Source: Diphasiastrum complanatum
Taxonomy: Eukaryota; Streptophyta; Lycopodiopsida; Lycopodiales; Lycopodiaceae
Length of the DNA stretch: 64,000 nt
NCBI GenBank assembly: GCA_029204225.1
Contig: CM055093.1
Coordinates: 19,086,041 to 19,150,040 of the forward strand
Direction of reading: 5' to 3'
Shown: positions 10,706 to 23,339 of the stretch, in pieces
How positions within the stretch are numbered: the first letter of the stretch is position 1
Layout of the letters: every line of letters begins with the position of its first letter
The notes under the pieces: model-generated
What the model was told of the DNA's origin: nothing
The model's database searches: none
The model's input: only the letters and a program-made list of their open reading frames with translations
Made by a program: the position numbers and the translations under genes

Positions 10706-12456
10706 CTAGTGAGTATAGAGGCTGCTGTGCAGGCGAGGTTTGGCGATGGCCAGGAGAGGAGACGCCTTGCTCAATCCCATCCCAGGATTCTCCCTCATGT
10801 CGATCTCCTCTGCTCGCTGTCCAGCTGGAAGATCCCAATCAAAGGAATGGATCAAGCTAGCCAACGTAGATTGCACCACTGTCAACCCCATCGACATGCC
10901 CGGGCACGACCTTCTGCCAGATCCAAACGGTAGTAGCTCAAAGTGCTGACCCCTAACGTCGATATGGTTACTCCTGATGAACCGTTCCGGATCAAACTCC
11001 AATGGCCTTTCCCAGACGGATGGATCGCGTCCCACTGCCCATGTGTTTACTAGCAGTCTCGTCTTTTTGGGAATGTCGTAGCCAGCTATTTTGCAATCCT
11101 GCATAGATTCATGGGGTAGCAGCAATGGCGTGGGAGGGTGCAGTCGGAAGGTCTCCTTCACAATTGCCTGCAAATAGGTGAGCTTGGCTATGTCTGACTC
11201 CTCCGCTTTTCGTTCGTTGCCAATCTCTTTGTTGAGCTCTTGCCTAGCCTTGTCCAAAATACTGGGATTCTTCAGTATCTCAGACATCGCCCAATGCACG
11301 GTGTTTGTGGATGTGCGAGTACCCGCGATAAAGATGTTCTGCATAGTCTCCAAACATAACAACAACGTAAGACACTTGAGCTTACGATCATGACTTTCTT
11401 CCTAGTGATAAGTCGAAAAGCCCCGGGGGGCGTGGGGGGGGGGGGGTGTGTTTGTTTTGAAGTTACCAGTATGGTCGCCTTGATGGACCTGTCATTTAAT
11501 AACTGCTGATTAGTTTTGGAGTGTTCACTTGCAAGGGACAATAGCACGTCGAGCACGTCCGTAGGCCTAGTACCTTGGCTATCCCCCGTCTCTTCTCCAT
11601 ATATTGCGATCACTTTCTTCAGAAAAGCGTCCATTTCTATGTGCAAGTTTTTCATCTTAGCATCATAGCCTTGCAAGTCTAAACATACTAAGAATGGAAG
11701 GTAATCTCCGATATTTACAGCACCCAAGTAAGCTGATATGCGATCCGCCATTCTTTTGAACCGCTCTGCTTCTTTTCCATTATCATCGACGTTGAATATC
11801 CTTCTATCGATAAGAAGACGAGAAATAATGTTGTTGGACATTGTGCAGACCTTGTCCAATAAGTTGACCTCTCTATTGTGGAGATGGTCTTCAAGGATGG
11901 ACTGTAGTAGCAATGAGACCTCTTCCGATCTCACATACTTGCTCTCTGCGAGCCTCTTGACACTCAGCAGATGTACATTAAGAATCTTCTTCATCTGCTG
12001 GAAATAGTGATTGTAGGGGGAGAATGAGACGGTTAATTGGCCATAGGCTAGAGCGTCCACTGCATTCATTCGAGGCCTGGATGCAAAATTCTTATCATGT
12101 GTGTGCAAGAACTCCCTCGCCATTTCGGCGTTAGATACCACCACCACAGGCACCAGCCCGAGGCGAAGATACATAATGGACCCGTACTTTTTTGCCAACC
12201 GATGCAACGATCGATGGGGAAGCTTGCCCAGGAGATGTAGGTTGCCAATCAAAGGCCAAGCTGGCGGGCCTGGGGGAAGCTGTGGTCGTCTTTTCCACAG
12301 CCATATTGAGTACCTTTGAGAAAGCCAGCATAGCAATAGCAGTAGAGCCAAGCTTGCAATCAATGCGCCGGCCAATGTCCTTAATTCCCGCGTCTCTGAT
12401 GCTTCGTTGCTGCTAAACGAATCATATCTTGTTGATGTTCTACTGATGATCGTCAT
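10706..12456 (-). CDS. Cytochrome P450 monooxygenase (CYP71-clan-like), two exons
   Basis: Exon 1 is 12456-11467, a 128-bp intron lies at 11466-11339 (GTAACT..TATGCAG, phase 0), and exon 2 is 11338-10706, giving 540 aa. Splicing restores the I-helix without a gap. I see a membrane anchor at about residues 27-45, the proline hinge LPPGPP (60-65), K-helix E392-T-F-R395, PERF (447-450) and the heme loop FGSGRRSCPG with ligand Cys475. Family knowledge places it at the ER face, oxidising a small metabolite with NADPH-P450 reductase; the substrate is unknown. Two departures stand out. The I-helix reads AGTRTS, with Arg338 where Asp/Glu is expected, and the C-helix W-x3-R is F152-x3-K156. The frame is otherwise intact. 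The ATG at 12456 is preferred because an in-frame ATG at 12576 would add a microsatellite-encoded E-R tract before the anchor. Confidence 0.88.
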
Positions 12457-12694
12457 CTTCTTCTTTCTACTTCTTCTTATTCTCTCCTCCGTCTCTCTCT
12501 CTCTCTCTCTCTCAAACTCACACACAAGCACAGTCACTCCTTTGTGAGACTCGTGTGAGAGAGAGAGAACGATCATAGAAATGAGAGTACAGCCAAGCTC
12601 AATCTCAATAGTAGTGCAGCTGTGAAATCCCCTAATTCATGTAGCGTCTGTGTTGTTTTGTTGCTGCTGAACATTATGTTGCACTCCGTGATCG

Positions 12695-12700
12695 TATATA
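12695..12700 (-). promoter_or_regulatory. Candidate TATA box of the P450 gene
   Basis: On the minus strand the sequence reads CATATATAC, about 240 bp upstream of the chosen ATG. A start about 30 bp downstream would give a leader of some 200 nt with two CT tracts (12490-12513 and 12709-12726 on the plus strand). Placed by position only. Confidence 0.35.
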
Positions 12701-12828
12701 TGTCTGTCTGTCTCTCTCTCTCTCTCACATTCGATGAAATCTCGTACAACACATGACACAAGTGATGCGTCGGTAAGGACCTACGCTGCACACAAAGCGC
12801 GTGCAATATAAAGAAACGAGTGATCGTG

Positions 12829-12836
12829 CCACGTGG
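12829..12836. promoter_or_regulatory. G-box (CCACGTGG) upstream of the P450 gene
   Basis: A perfect 8-bp palindrome CCACGTGG lies about 130 bp upstream of the candidate TATA box. Such G-box or ABRE cores bind plant bZIP and bHLH factors. Its role here is inferred from position alone. Confidence 0.4.
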
Positions 12837-12956
12837 GTGACGGCGCCAAGTTACTCCATTTGTGTTCCTATCGACTCGTAGTATCGAGTACAATAGGGAG
12901 TACTTTGTACACTTTAAAGTAAAAAAATGATTCAGCGCTATAAAGTTTTTCAAACC

Positions 12957-13426
12957 TCATAAAATTATTATGGAATTAAGAAAAGGCTAATTTGATGACT
13001 GAAATCACCTCATTTTTGAGTCATATAAAATATTTATAAATCTAAAATGAAGCAATAAAAAATGAATTTCAACCATTGGGCTATTTGTATTTATTTATTT
13101 TTAGCCCAAATTTGAATCCTAAAAAATCTTACATGACTTAGTAGATTCAGTGCTGATTGATTTGCTCTTCAAAATTGGAGATTCGGAGGTATACCTTTGT
13201 AGTTTGTACACCTTGCATTTTCAAGAGACTCGGAGAGTCAAAGTCCATACCCAAGCACTTATGTGTACAATTATGGGTCAAGCTTGACGCCACTCTTTGG
13301 CTTTAGTGAAATTCAAAAATTTGTGATAGTGACCCATCATTCTAGGCACTAGTTGACTCTCACGGATCAAAGATTCAAAATTCAAATGGTTTGAGGGTGC
13401 CCAGCGGCCACAGCCCATCACGTACT
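12957..13426. other. Intergenic, no gene seen
   Basis: AT-rich sequence upstream of the P450 promoter. No recognisable coding sequence, RNA gene or element end was found. Confidence 0.5.
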
Positions 13427-13518
13427 ATGGAATGGGCCGGACACAGGCCATTCTTTCCAAGCTAAAAAAAATTGGAAAGCTGAACCAGGCAGAATGGCCT
13501 GTGCCTTGGCCATTCCAT
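13427..13518. repeat. Imperfect inverted repeat (hairpin/MITE-like)
   Basis: The 27-bp arms at 13427-13453 and 13492-13518 match at 23 positions (ATGGAATGG...CAGGCCATTC). A second inner pairing, TTTCCAAGCT against ATTGGAAAGCT, lies nearby. The 38-bp centre contains a run of seven A. It may be a small foldback element or a decayed MITE. Directly after it, 13553-13660 holds a loose 70-bp-period duplication around GTGACAGGCGGCAGGC / CGTGGCAGGCGCAAGC. Confidence 0.6.
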
Positions 13519-13690
13519 TGTGTAATGGATTGTTGAACCTTTTTAAGAACAATCAGACGTTGTCATGTGACAGGCGGCAGGCATAATCAAAACTAAAAAA
13601 CATTTTAAACCAATCCGATGCTACCACGTGGCAGGCGCAAGCCTGACGCCTGACGCGTAGGCAGAATAAGCACAAAACAGATGACTATTA

Positions 13691-14036
13691 TGTTAGATCA
13701 ATTGTAAAACCGTTTATTTTGGAGTCAGTATAGTGTGAAACGAGTTGGCAGTTATGTAAGGCATGTGCCTAGAGGTAGAATGGGCAGCCCTAAGTAAGTA
13801 GGTTCTTGGCACATACATATGTGCATTTTCTTTGCTGACACCTGTTGAGGTGCACATGTACCCAAGGATCGAATGTATCAAGTACCTTTTGATTTCTGCA
13901 TTTCGTGTCTTTTGTGTAGTACAGATTCTTAGCTTGCCATGATGAATGCTCTAATTACTTGATTGCTGCGTGTCATAGTTTCGTTTGCCTAGTATGTATT
14001 GATTGATGTAGGTACAGACATAATTATGATCTATCA
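13691..14036 (+). repeat. 5' LTR of the short copia derivative
   Basis: 346 bp from TGTTAGATCA to TGATCTATCA. It is followed directly by RT coding sequence instead of a primer-binding site. Confidence 0.88.
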
Positions 14037-15032
14037 AGGAAAGGAGATAATAGTTGCAGCCATTTATGTGGATGACATCATACTCATCTCGAGCAGCACC
14101 AGGGTGATGAGCGAATGCAAAGGTAAGCTGAACTTGGAATTTGACATGAAAGACCTGAGAGACTTGCATTACTGTTTGGGAATACAGGTAAAAAGGGAGA
14201 GGCCCACTAGAACATTAAAGCTGAATCAAGAAAAATACATACAAGATGTGCTGGAAAGATTCAGTATGGGAGAATGTCACCCTGTAACAACACCTATGGA
14301 ATGTGGTGTGAGACTAAGTAAAGAGATGTGCCCAAAGGGGGAGGCAGAGGAAGCAGAGATGAGACGCTATCCATACAGGAGCTTGGTAGGATGTCTAATG
14401 TATCCAATGTTGTGCACACGACCAGACATAGCCATGGCTATAGGAAAGCTAAGCCAATTTCTTGTGAACCCAGGGCTGGAGCACTGGCGGGCTGCCAAAA
14501 GAGTTCTGAGATATTTGAACGGGTCGCAGAAGGAAGGGATTACATACACAGGAGCAGAGTTCAAGATTACGGGATACGTGGACTCAGATTGGGGTGGGGA
14601 TGCAGACGACAAAAAATCTACATATGGGTTTGTGTTTATTGCAGGAGGAGGGGCCATCACATGGGCCAGCTGCAAACAAAGGTCAGTAGCGCTGTCATCA
14701 ACAGAGGCTGAATACATCGGAGTTTGTTAGGGAGCGAGAAGTATCAGTGGATTAGCAATTTCCTATCTGAGATAGGAATTAAAGAACAGCCTGAAGTATT
14801 GTATAGTGACAACCAAGGTTGTATTTTTCTCTGTAAAAATGGTGGATTCCATAAGCGGAGTAAGCACATAGATTTGCAGTACCACTATGTGAGAGACCTG
14901 GTGGAAGGCAACCTAATCAAAGTAGAATACTGTTGCATTGACGAGATGATAGCTGATGGGCTTACTAAGGCATTGCCGAGAGATAAATTCTGCTATTTGA
15001 AGAGGCAGATGGGAGTCATTGAAAATGGCTGA
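14037..15032 (+). pseudogene. copia reverse transcriptase (C-terminal part) and RNase H, one frameshift
   Basis: The frame reads GKEIIVAAIYVDDIILIS, so the catalytic YVDD lies about 30 bp from the LTR edge and the whole RT fingers region is missing. The frame continues through SLVGCLMYPM and RPDIAMAIGKLSQF to RNase H (YVDSDWGGDADDKKSTYGF, SSTEAEYIGVC). A frameshift at about 14725 is followed by the C-terminal part (VLYSDNQGCI, KHIDLQYHYVRD, DGLTKALPRDKF) in another frame to the stop at 15032. The family role is cDNA synthesis, but this copy is not functional. Confidence 0.85.
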
Positions 15033-15059
15033 TTTTGGTTTTTCAATTGAGAGAGAGAT

Positions 15060-15415
15060 TGTTAGATCAATTGTAAAACCGTTTATTTTGGAGTCAGTAT
15101 AGTGTGAAACGAGTTGGCAGTTATGTAGGGCATGTGCCCAAAGGTAGAATGGGCAGCCCTAAGTAAGTAGGTTCTTGGCACATACAGATGTGCATTTTCT
15201 TGGCTCACACCTGTTGAGGTGCATATGTACCCAAGGATCGGATGTATCAAGTACCTTTTGATTTCTGCATTTCGTGTCTTCTGTGTAGTACAGATATTTA
15301 GTTTGCCATGATGAATGCTCTAATTACTTGATTGCTGCGTGTCATAGTGTGTCATAGTTTAGTTTGCCTAGCATGTATTGATTGATTCAGGTACACACAA
15401 AATTATGATCTATCA
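15060..15415 (+). repeat. 3' LTR of the short copia derivative
   Basis: 356 bp, the same as the 5' LTR except for about 18 substitutions and the 10-bp duplication near 15345. Confidence 0.88.
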
Positions 15416-18400
15416 TATTCTACTATTTAATGAGACAAAAAATGGGCAGAACAGTCACCAACAATCCCATTACGAATTAATAACTCGAGGGCTCTATAGT
15501 TGGCCATCACGCATGAATTGTTCGAGCGCTCAATAATTGACCTTTCACGCATCAATAAGGTCCAAATCTGACAATATTCGCCGGCCGTGTCTATGAAACA
15601 GGTAGTACGTCCTCAAAAAATGATTGTGACCGTGGAATGATGAATCAAAGAATGAGGAATCAGGACATGACAGCTGCCTTCTGAAAGAGTTTCGATCTCA
15701 ATTACCAGCTGATTTAGCATACCAATTACATCTGGAAAGTAAGCCGGCATTATAGTCTAGGAAATGGTTCACTGTGACCGGAGGCATTTGCGCTCTTCCT
15801 TAATGATTGCTATCTGAGGTCTTAAATTTTAAAACGTTTGTAACAAAATCACACTCTAGACTAAGCACACAAATGTGTACAAGGAAAGGTAGATCGTGAT
15901 TCTTGAAGTTTACTGATCTTAAAGTAAGGCAACTTCGTTGTAAAATAGATGCATCTTCTGATGTGATTTTTGAAAGCAAATGCATGCGTGGTAAGCTGTC
16001 CGTCAGATAACAGCGGAATCTCCAAAAGCCTGGCTCGTTGGTGCGTCACCCACCACGTCCCAATGGCCGTGTGCCAGATCAACTTCCAAACCAGTCCTCA
16101 TCAAAAATAAATAAATAGAAACAGGCCAACTGTTAGATTTGACATTTGACCTTTATTCATTTTAGATTTATAGCTTTATAAATTTAAGATTAATTGATTT
16201 TCATGATTGTTGGTAAACAAGTGCAATGTGGCTACTCACATGGCCCTACCTTGGGGATCAGCGTATTCCGCACCCTCACTGCCATGAGGGTCCAGACATG
16301 ATCCCAAGGTGGTGGTGGGTGCACCACAACCTCTCCTCTCCCCTATCTCTCCTTGCCCTTCCATCGTTGGAAGGAAGGGCCCCAGTATTGCCACTGTTGT
16401 GGAAGTGCAAATTACACTGCTCCCTGCCTTGGCATGGAGAAATATTAGGGCTTTCATAATGTATATTACTATAATTTCTTGAAGTTTTATCTTGAATGAT
16501 TATTTTTTAATGCTTTGAATTGGGAACTTAGTAAAACTCTTAGTTTTCACTTACAATACAGTCTAATAATATTTTTTGGATTTTCATTCATATAAGAATA
16601 CTTTCCCAAACAAGGCCCCATCTCAAATGAGTAATCTTAATATTTAGAGTGCCACATTCACATTACATCTAACATTTTCTCGAAAAAACAAAACTAACTT
16701 CGTAACTTGTCTCATTAACTAGTTCTTACCATATTATAACAAACGCAATCAAAACCTTCAATTACATGGTTTATATACTTTTTATTTGCATAGTATCTCT
16801 TGATAACCAAAGATTGTTTGGTTCAATAAATTGTGACGAAACTACCAAGTGGTATGATTTTCAAGAAATTGGGACTTTTCACCTATAATCTTTGACCAAA
16901 TGGTTGATTACCTTGAACAATTGTTATAGTTCTAGATTTTTATATCAAACTTTTTGGCACATAGAACCAACTTTGTTAGAAATTCCCTTTGTAATTTGGA
17001 TACTCCATTCATGTTTCATATGATAGGTGATCATAGGTCATATCACCTACTCCGCCTAAAGCTAGTAACAATTCTTAGTGACATGAGGGAAAAGTTCAAA
17101 TGATTTATCTTCACATTATATCTAATCCATTTATAAATATGAACCTTGTGATGAAATAAGAGTTCTTTTGTTAACTCCTAGCCTTATAGGCTAAATTTGC
17201 TAATGGTAGAGTAAAACATAGTGGTTCAATGTTTTTTGTTTATTAGGTACACAATCTTTAGATTAATATTTACTAACATGTGCCTTTCCAACAATTTTGG
17301 ACGATTGTAATGCTAAAGATCAACAATTAAAAGTTAGATGTAGATCCAAGTGAGTATGCAATAACTTACTCTAAAAGGATTCAATACAACTTATTCCTGC
17401 ATGTATGTGAAATGTGTAAATCCTAATTCAAATCTTTTTCCATTGGCACAAGAACTTTATTTTTTGGTGTGCATAATATTAATGTGTGAAAAAATGGAAA
17501 ACACTGACTACTAAGGATGGGAGAAATCTACACTTTTAATCTCAATTGGCTCATTGTGCTTAGCAAAATATGACATCAATAAACAATAATGGAACTTCAA
17601 CTACTTGGTCTATGATATCCATACCCTTCTTTCCACCTCTACCATCATTTTCTCCACTCATCTTTTTTTATTTTTTATTTTTTATAGATGAACTTTCTCC
17701 CTACTTAGTACTCATATGAGTCCGTCGTTATTATTTTTCATGAATGCTATTGAAGAAACATTACACTAAGTAGTACCGTTTAACCACACTTGTAGCCCTC
17801 ATCTCTTTGCCTCTTGAAGTAGCATACCATTAGCATTATGTTCAATAACGTATTAGCCAAGGTAGGAAATGCATTAGATATAGTTGGTGACATAAGGTGG
17901 AGATTTCAACCAAATTAATATCTAAATGTCATATACATGTTCTTATAGCTATAACACATTGCTAATAATTTATAATCGCACATATCACAAAAATCAATAT
18001 TTGTTCATCACAATCCTATAATCAACAAATTGTTTGGTACACTTTATTTATCAAAGCTCAAGAGTACTACAACCTAATAATTAAGGAGCACAAATTTATA
18101 CCCAACCATTGTTGTTTCGACAAATCATTGTTCTAACAATGTACTTAATCATGACTTCGATTGTATCAACATACAACAATGTCATTGGCAAATTGATCAT
18201 ATTTCTCTCTACTCTTGCTTGTACAAACATTGAAGTGGAAAGATATGGAGTCATGCCATGGGGATTTATTAGCCATTTTTCTTGTATAACATAACAAATA
18301 ATATAGATCTAGGAATAACATTCAAATGAGCGAGCTACATTGGGCATACTAACTAAATGCCATCTTCTATAAAATTTTATACTTTGAATATTACCATCAA

Positions 18401-21235
18401 GTTAGTTCATTGAGTTGAGTTTTGTGACTCAAATAGGGGAGGTGCCAGTAATTACTGCCACTATTAGTACACGACGATCTCTAGTAAACTCCATGCAGTT
18501 GTCAAGTGCATAAGACTGGTCAATTGAGATCCTCAACCAACTATTGTTGTTAGTGTTGATTGAAGATATGGCGACATAACATACATGCATAGGTGATCCA
18601 AAATATCAAACCTCCTAACAAAATAGTTTTCAACTCTTATCCTACATTTTTCTCAACACTTTCCAGAAACCCTTAGACAACCACCACACCATTGCACTAG
18701 TTAAGGTTAGAAACATTATTTAGCCCTCACATATAAGTTACATGATAGACAAAACTCCAAACACATTATTTCCAAATTATAAAGCAATTCAAAGACTAAT
18801 ATTTGCTATAAAGCATTATATATAGGGTAAATGAAATAATTATGGACTAGTGGTCACCAGATAAAAAATAGCAATGAATGTACTTGCTCATAACTGATGC
18901 GCCAATGCATGGACAAAAATCTAGTTGAAAGACATCAAAATCACATGATAGTCTCTCTATCTTTGAAAGCATCTTGTCTAGATGTTATACATAACAAACA
19001 GATGTAAGATTAGTGTCAAGTTTGAACTTTTAAGTGATGGCTTATGCATTGTTATGCAACATTGCAACATGCATTCGGGTTTTATTGGACAAGGAATTTC
19101 CTTACTTTAAGTCTTGACTCTTAAGTGATGGGCTAGCATCCGAATTCTATTAAATAACTAATTTCATTTCTTTACCAAAAACTTGAAACCATAACCTAAT
19201 AAAAATGTGGACGGGTAATGTGTTGACGTGTAATTGGTCAAAACAGGGCGACAAGTTTATGGGTGGATTGTGTTGTATTGGACGTGTGTGCCTTGTACAT
19301 TCAGAGACAAAGTGGGTCCTTTAATAAACTTTTCCTTTCAGATGGAGGCGAAGACTCACACCCCTGGATTCTTTAAGTACTATTGTTCAATGTTCAACTT
19401 TATCTTAGCCCTCTCCCCCCTAAAGACTAAAATAAACCACAATCTAGATTCTAGCTCCTCAACTTTGTACACTGCTACTTGGGGGTGTCTTGTTTTAGGA
19501 AATGCTAAAATACTGGATTGGTGTGATTCTATTGAGTGGAGTAGGTTGCTAATTTTCTACCATACACCTCGTGTAGTTCTTGTCAGCATGAGTGTGCATC
19601 GGGCTGTCTATCTCATGGCTCATTGATCATAAATTCGGCTACAATGTGAATATTATTTAGAATTTAAAACTAGCTTTGCTTAAATTCTATTCTTTAGTGT
19701 TGGCCAAAGCATCCATTTTTGTAATCGAAAAGGCATATGGGGAGTTTGAGATCAACCGATTGAAACTACTCGTGAAAGTACATGCCAACCACAGGGTCCA
19801 TGAATCAGATCTGATAATGGTGAAACCGTTCTTTTACCATGTGTATTATGTGTGCTTTGAATGGCAGCATCTTTGATAGATTGGATATAGATCGTGGGAC
19901 GGTGAGTGAAACACGAGGCCATTGCTATGTGGCCGAGTTGCTAAAAAACTCACCCCTTCTTCCATTGCATTGTTCTGTCTCAGCACCAGTGTCAACCAAT
20001 TAATTCTAGCAAAGATGATAGTTTTCCCTTACAGCTCCTCCCTTCTTGGTGGAGTGCTGTGGAAAAGGAGACCAGTAACACCATTTCATGGGATCGTGAC
20101 CAGCTTGTGACGTTGCCTATATTTCCTGACACGCCATTGCAATATTGTTTGCCCTACAAATATCCTAAAAATGATTCTTGCTGGCAAAATGTACAACTCA
20201 AATGGATAGATTAATTGTCGTAGTGATATAAGTTGATAGTTAGAAAAATTTGTAAAGTGGGAAGAAAAGCTAGTTTGGGTCGTGGCTGCCAGCCAAGACC
20301 TGGGTCACATGACCCATTTTGGTGGTTTAATCGTTTTCTTGGCAAAAGTTACTCGTCATGCTCACAGATGATCTGCTTGACACATGGCTATGAACTTGTA
20401 ATATAAGTTTATTAATATGATCATGGTTTTTCTTGTGAACTTGTGAGGTCTCATTGAGGGATTCATCTTTTGTGGTTGTTCCCTTTGCAACTACAAGTTA
20501 GTGCGTGATGTATCAACAATAGATTTCGTCAACCATCGAAATTATGCATGTATTTCCAGTAATTTGTATTACAACATTTTTCCAGAGATGACAAACCTGA
20601 CTTTTATCTTTAGCAGCAAAATATGGTAAAGTCTATGTTCATTGCAAAGAAAGTGTTGTGCAACATAAATTAACAATCTGACTATAGATTTTGATAGTGT
20701 TGGTAAACAGTTAGGCAGCAATATGCTGGGCAGTTTAAGCTTTTCACAAGTCTGACCTTTTGATGACTATAGGAATGGCATCAAATCTTCTCTGATAGTC
20801 TGGTCATATTCGTATCGGACCTATAGGCGTATACTCTGATCATGTATTGCTAACCGATGAGCATGATCGAGTAACTCCGGTTCAATAATTCCTTTGAAAA
20901 GGCCGTCTCTTTCAGGATGAGCCAAAGGTTCAAGAATTCGGAGGATTGCATAAATCTTATGGGGTTGCCAACAAGTCTCGCTAATTTATTCGCTTTTAGC
21001 CTCCCAAACCTATGGCTCCCAAGTAAATTGCAAATGATTCAAAAACCTCAAATATACAGGTGCCGAATTCTTATATCCCGAAACAACACCACATTTAGAT
21101 CCTCTTCTAAACCATAACTAAGTTAATGAATTACCCTTTCCACAGGAAGAAACATTAATCTGCAAGTAACTGTTCTGAACATTACTTGTTCATATGTCTT
21201 TGCACACTGACTAGTTTAAGTATACGACATAAACT
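15416..21235. other. 5.8-kb AT-rich stretch with no recognisable gene
   Basis: Short open frames (for example 16226-16459, 18109-18294, 19234-19626, 19676-19876, 20917-21117) show no known domain, no motif series and no consistent splice structure. A small GC-richer patch lies at about 16240-16445. No LTR pair, tRNA or rRNA was seen. The stretch may hold highly decayed transposons that cannot be recognised by eye. Confidence 0.45.
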
Positions 21236-21789
21236 CAGTACATAGGAAACACATAGTAGATCCACAAGATTAGGATGTACATAACCAACATATCCAACTA
21301 TGTTTCTAAACATAAAAGTAGGCTATAATCTGGTAGATATATACAGAATATGCATATGTTACTCACATAACTCACTGAGAATCTTGCAACTCAGCTACAA
21401 AAGAACTCTATTTCTCATGAGTAAATAACATATCTGGGAAATCTCTGAAGTGAATAATTCCACATCACAAGTTTTTCATCCATCATACTTTTACTAACAA
21501 AATTTCTTCAACCAATCAACCTACTTCAGATCTTAGTGTTCAAACCACAATTAGGCTGACTTATATAGACATCTTTGGACATAAGATTAAGATTAAAACT
21601 TTATTCCCTCCTGATCGAATCCATAAAAAAATGGTACTTGGTAAACTTGATCAATCGAATCTTAATTTAATCTTTACCACCACTATCCATATTCGTGAAT
21701 ATCTCACAGCTTAATACCCCCAAAACTCCTCTAGTTCTAGATTATTCAAAACAATCCCTAGAGAGTTCCTCTATTTCAACTGGATAGTT
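21236..21789. repeat. dispersed non-coding repeat, copy 2
   Basis: Matches 4718-5236 from CAGTACATAGG to GGATAGTT with scattered substitutions and about 30 additional bp near 21435. It lies just upstream of the split copia element, as copy 1 lies upstream of another copia element. Confidence 0.75.
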
Positions 21790-22012
21790 TAACCTTCACA
21801 CACATACTGGATTTGTTACAAAAAAATCTATGCAATTGGATGATTTATTCCTATCTTTTCTTCTCCCCTTTTAAAAGAAATTCCATAATTTCCAATAAAA
21901 AGTTCTTAGGATACAACGTATAAGATATCAACGACTCGAAAAAGTCAATAATGAGTATCCAATGCTATTACAAAGTGGACTTTCATCAAAATCATAGAAT
22001 ATCTTATCCCGA

Positions 22013-23339
22013 GTGATAGAAATATTACATCTCAATAGTCAACTATCAAATAGAGATACTCATTTGGGTCTAGGAAGTCTAAATTCCATTGAATCAATTG
22101 AAACATCAACAGATTTTGAGCCATATTCACAAAGCTTATATGGAAGTATAATTTCATATAACTATGAAGATGCTTGTAAATCAAAGAGTTGGATGGATGA
22201 TATGCAAGTAGAGTATGATGCTCTCATAGAGAATCATACTTGGGATCTTGTGAAGAAATCAAGGGATGAAATCACTTGATTTCAAGTGGGTGTATAGATT
22301 GAAGTATAACCAAGATGGATCAATAAGTAAGCATAAAGCTAGGCTTGTAGCAAAAGGTCTTTTATAAACCAAAGGCATTGATTATGATGAAACTTTTGCT
22401 CCTATGGCTAAGCTTGTTACTATTAGATTGATCATAAGTCTTGCAACTACCTTTAATTGGGAGCTATTCCAGTTTGATTTTACAATGCCTTCCTCAATGG
22501 CTACTTGGAGGAAGAGATCTACATGAGGAAACCTGAGGGCTTCATCAAGAAAAAGCATGAAGGAAAGATGTGTTTTTTGAAAAAGAGCCTTTTTGGGCTC
22601 AAGCAAGCACCTAGAGCATGGTACTCTAGGCTAAACTCTTTCTTATCTCCATCAAATTTGTTTTGAGTGCTTATGATCCATCATTGTGCATAATATTTCA
22701 TGATGGGAAAATCATTATTCTTGTATTGTATGTAGATGACATTATTTTGAGTGGTAATGATCTAGTTGGAATAAGAGAGGCAAAATTTGCATTAGCAAAA
22801 GAGTTTAAAATGGTAGATCTTAGCCTATTGAGCTTCATTCTAGGAATAGAAGTCATAAGAGGATGTAATTTTAGTTTCATTTGTCAATCTAAGTGTGCTA
22901 CATCCATCCTAGATAGATTTGGAATGAAGAATTGTAAAGGCATTGAGACTCCAATGGAGAAACATGTGAAAGCATCTATTGATGGTGATGAAGCATCCTT
23001 TGAGGACCTCACTTTATATAGAAAGCTTATAGGCTCCTTGGTATATTTAACTATAACTGGACCTAATCTTAGTTATAGTGTTGGAAAGTTAAGCCAATTC
23101 ATGCAAAGTCCTTTAGTTTCACATTGGAAGATGGCCAAAAGGGTTCTTAGATATATTTCATCAACTAAGAATTTTGGCATATTGTATAGAGGGACTAATC
23201 TTGGCTTAGGAGCCTATAGTGACTCAGATTTTGCAGGCGACAAAGTGGATCGAAAGTCAATAACTGCATTTGCCACCTTCTTATGTGATGGAGTAGTATC
23301 ATGGCTTTCCAAAAAGCAAGATACAATCTCCTTATCTTC
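22013..23339 (+). pseudogene. copia RT and RNase H, first part, frameshifted
   Basis: The linker and RT start are seen at 22013-22279 (SWMDDMQVEYDALIENHTWDLV). A shifted frame carries FKWVYRLKYNQDGSISKHKARLVAKG and IDYDETFAP, with a stop near 22370. From 22663 the frame is clean: YVDD at 22729-22740, HWKMAKRVLRYIS, YSDSDFAGDKVDRKSITAF, SWLSKKQDTISLSS. The reading then runs into the LTR of the inserted element. Confidence 0.85.

Larger units (their letters stand above)
13691..15415 (+). mobile_element. Short copia deletion derivative with two LTRs
   Basis: Two direct LTRs (13691-14036 and 15060-15415) bound only 1,023 bp of internal sequence, which begins in the middle of the RT gene. Both LTRs run TGTTAGATCA...TGATCTATCA. 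They differ at about 18 of 346 positions (about 5%) plus a 10-bp duplication (GTGTCATAGT) in the right copy. Flanking pentamers TATTA and TATTC form a near-perfect target duplication. The primer site, gag, protease and integrase are absent, so it could have moved only with enzymes supplied in trans, or it shrank after insertion. A GAGAGAGAGA purine tract precedes the 3' LTR. Confidence 0.88.

Noticed and set aside
12457-12576. In-frame upstream ATG extending the P450 by 40 residues
   Set aside because: The extension encodes a CT-microsatellite E-R run ahead of the membrane anchor. The ATG at 12456 gives a normal P450 N-terminus.
19234-19876. Open frames at 19234-19626 and 19676-19876 as possible exons
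   Set aside because: No recognisable motif, no phase-consistent splice sites and no homology that I can name.
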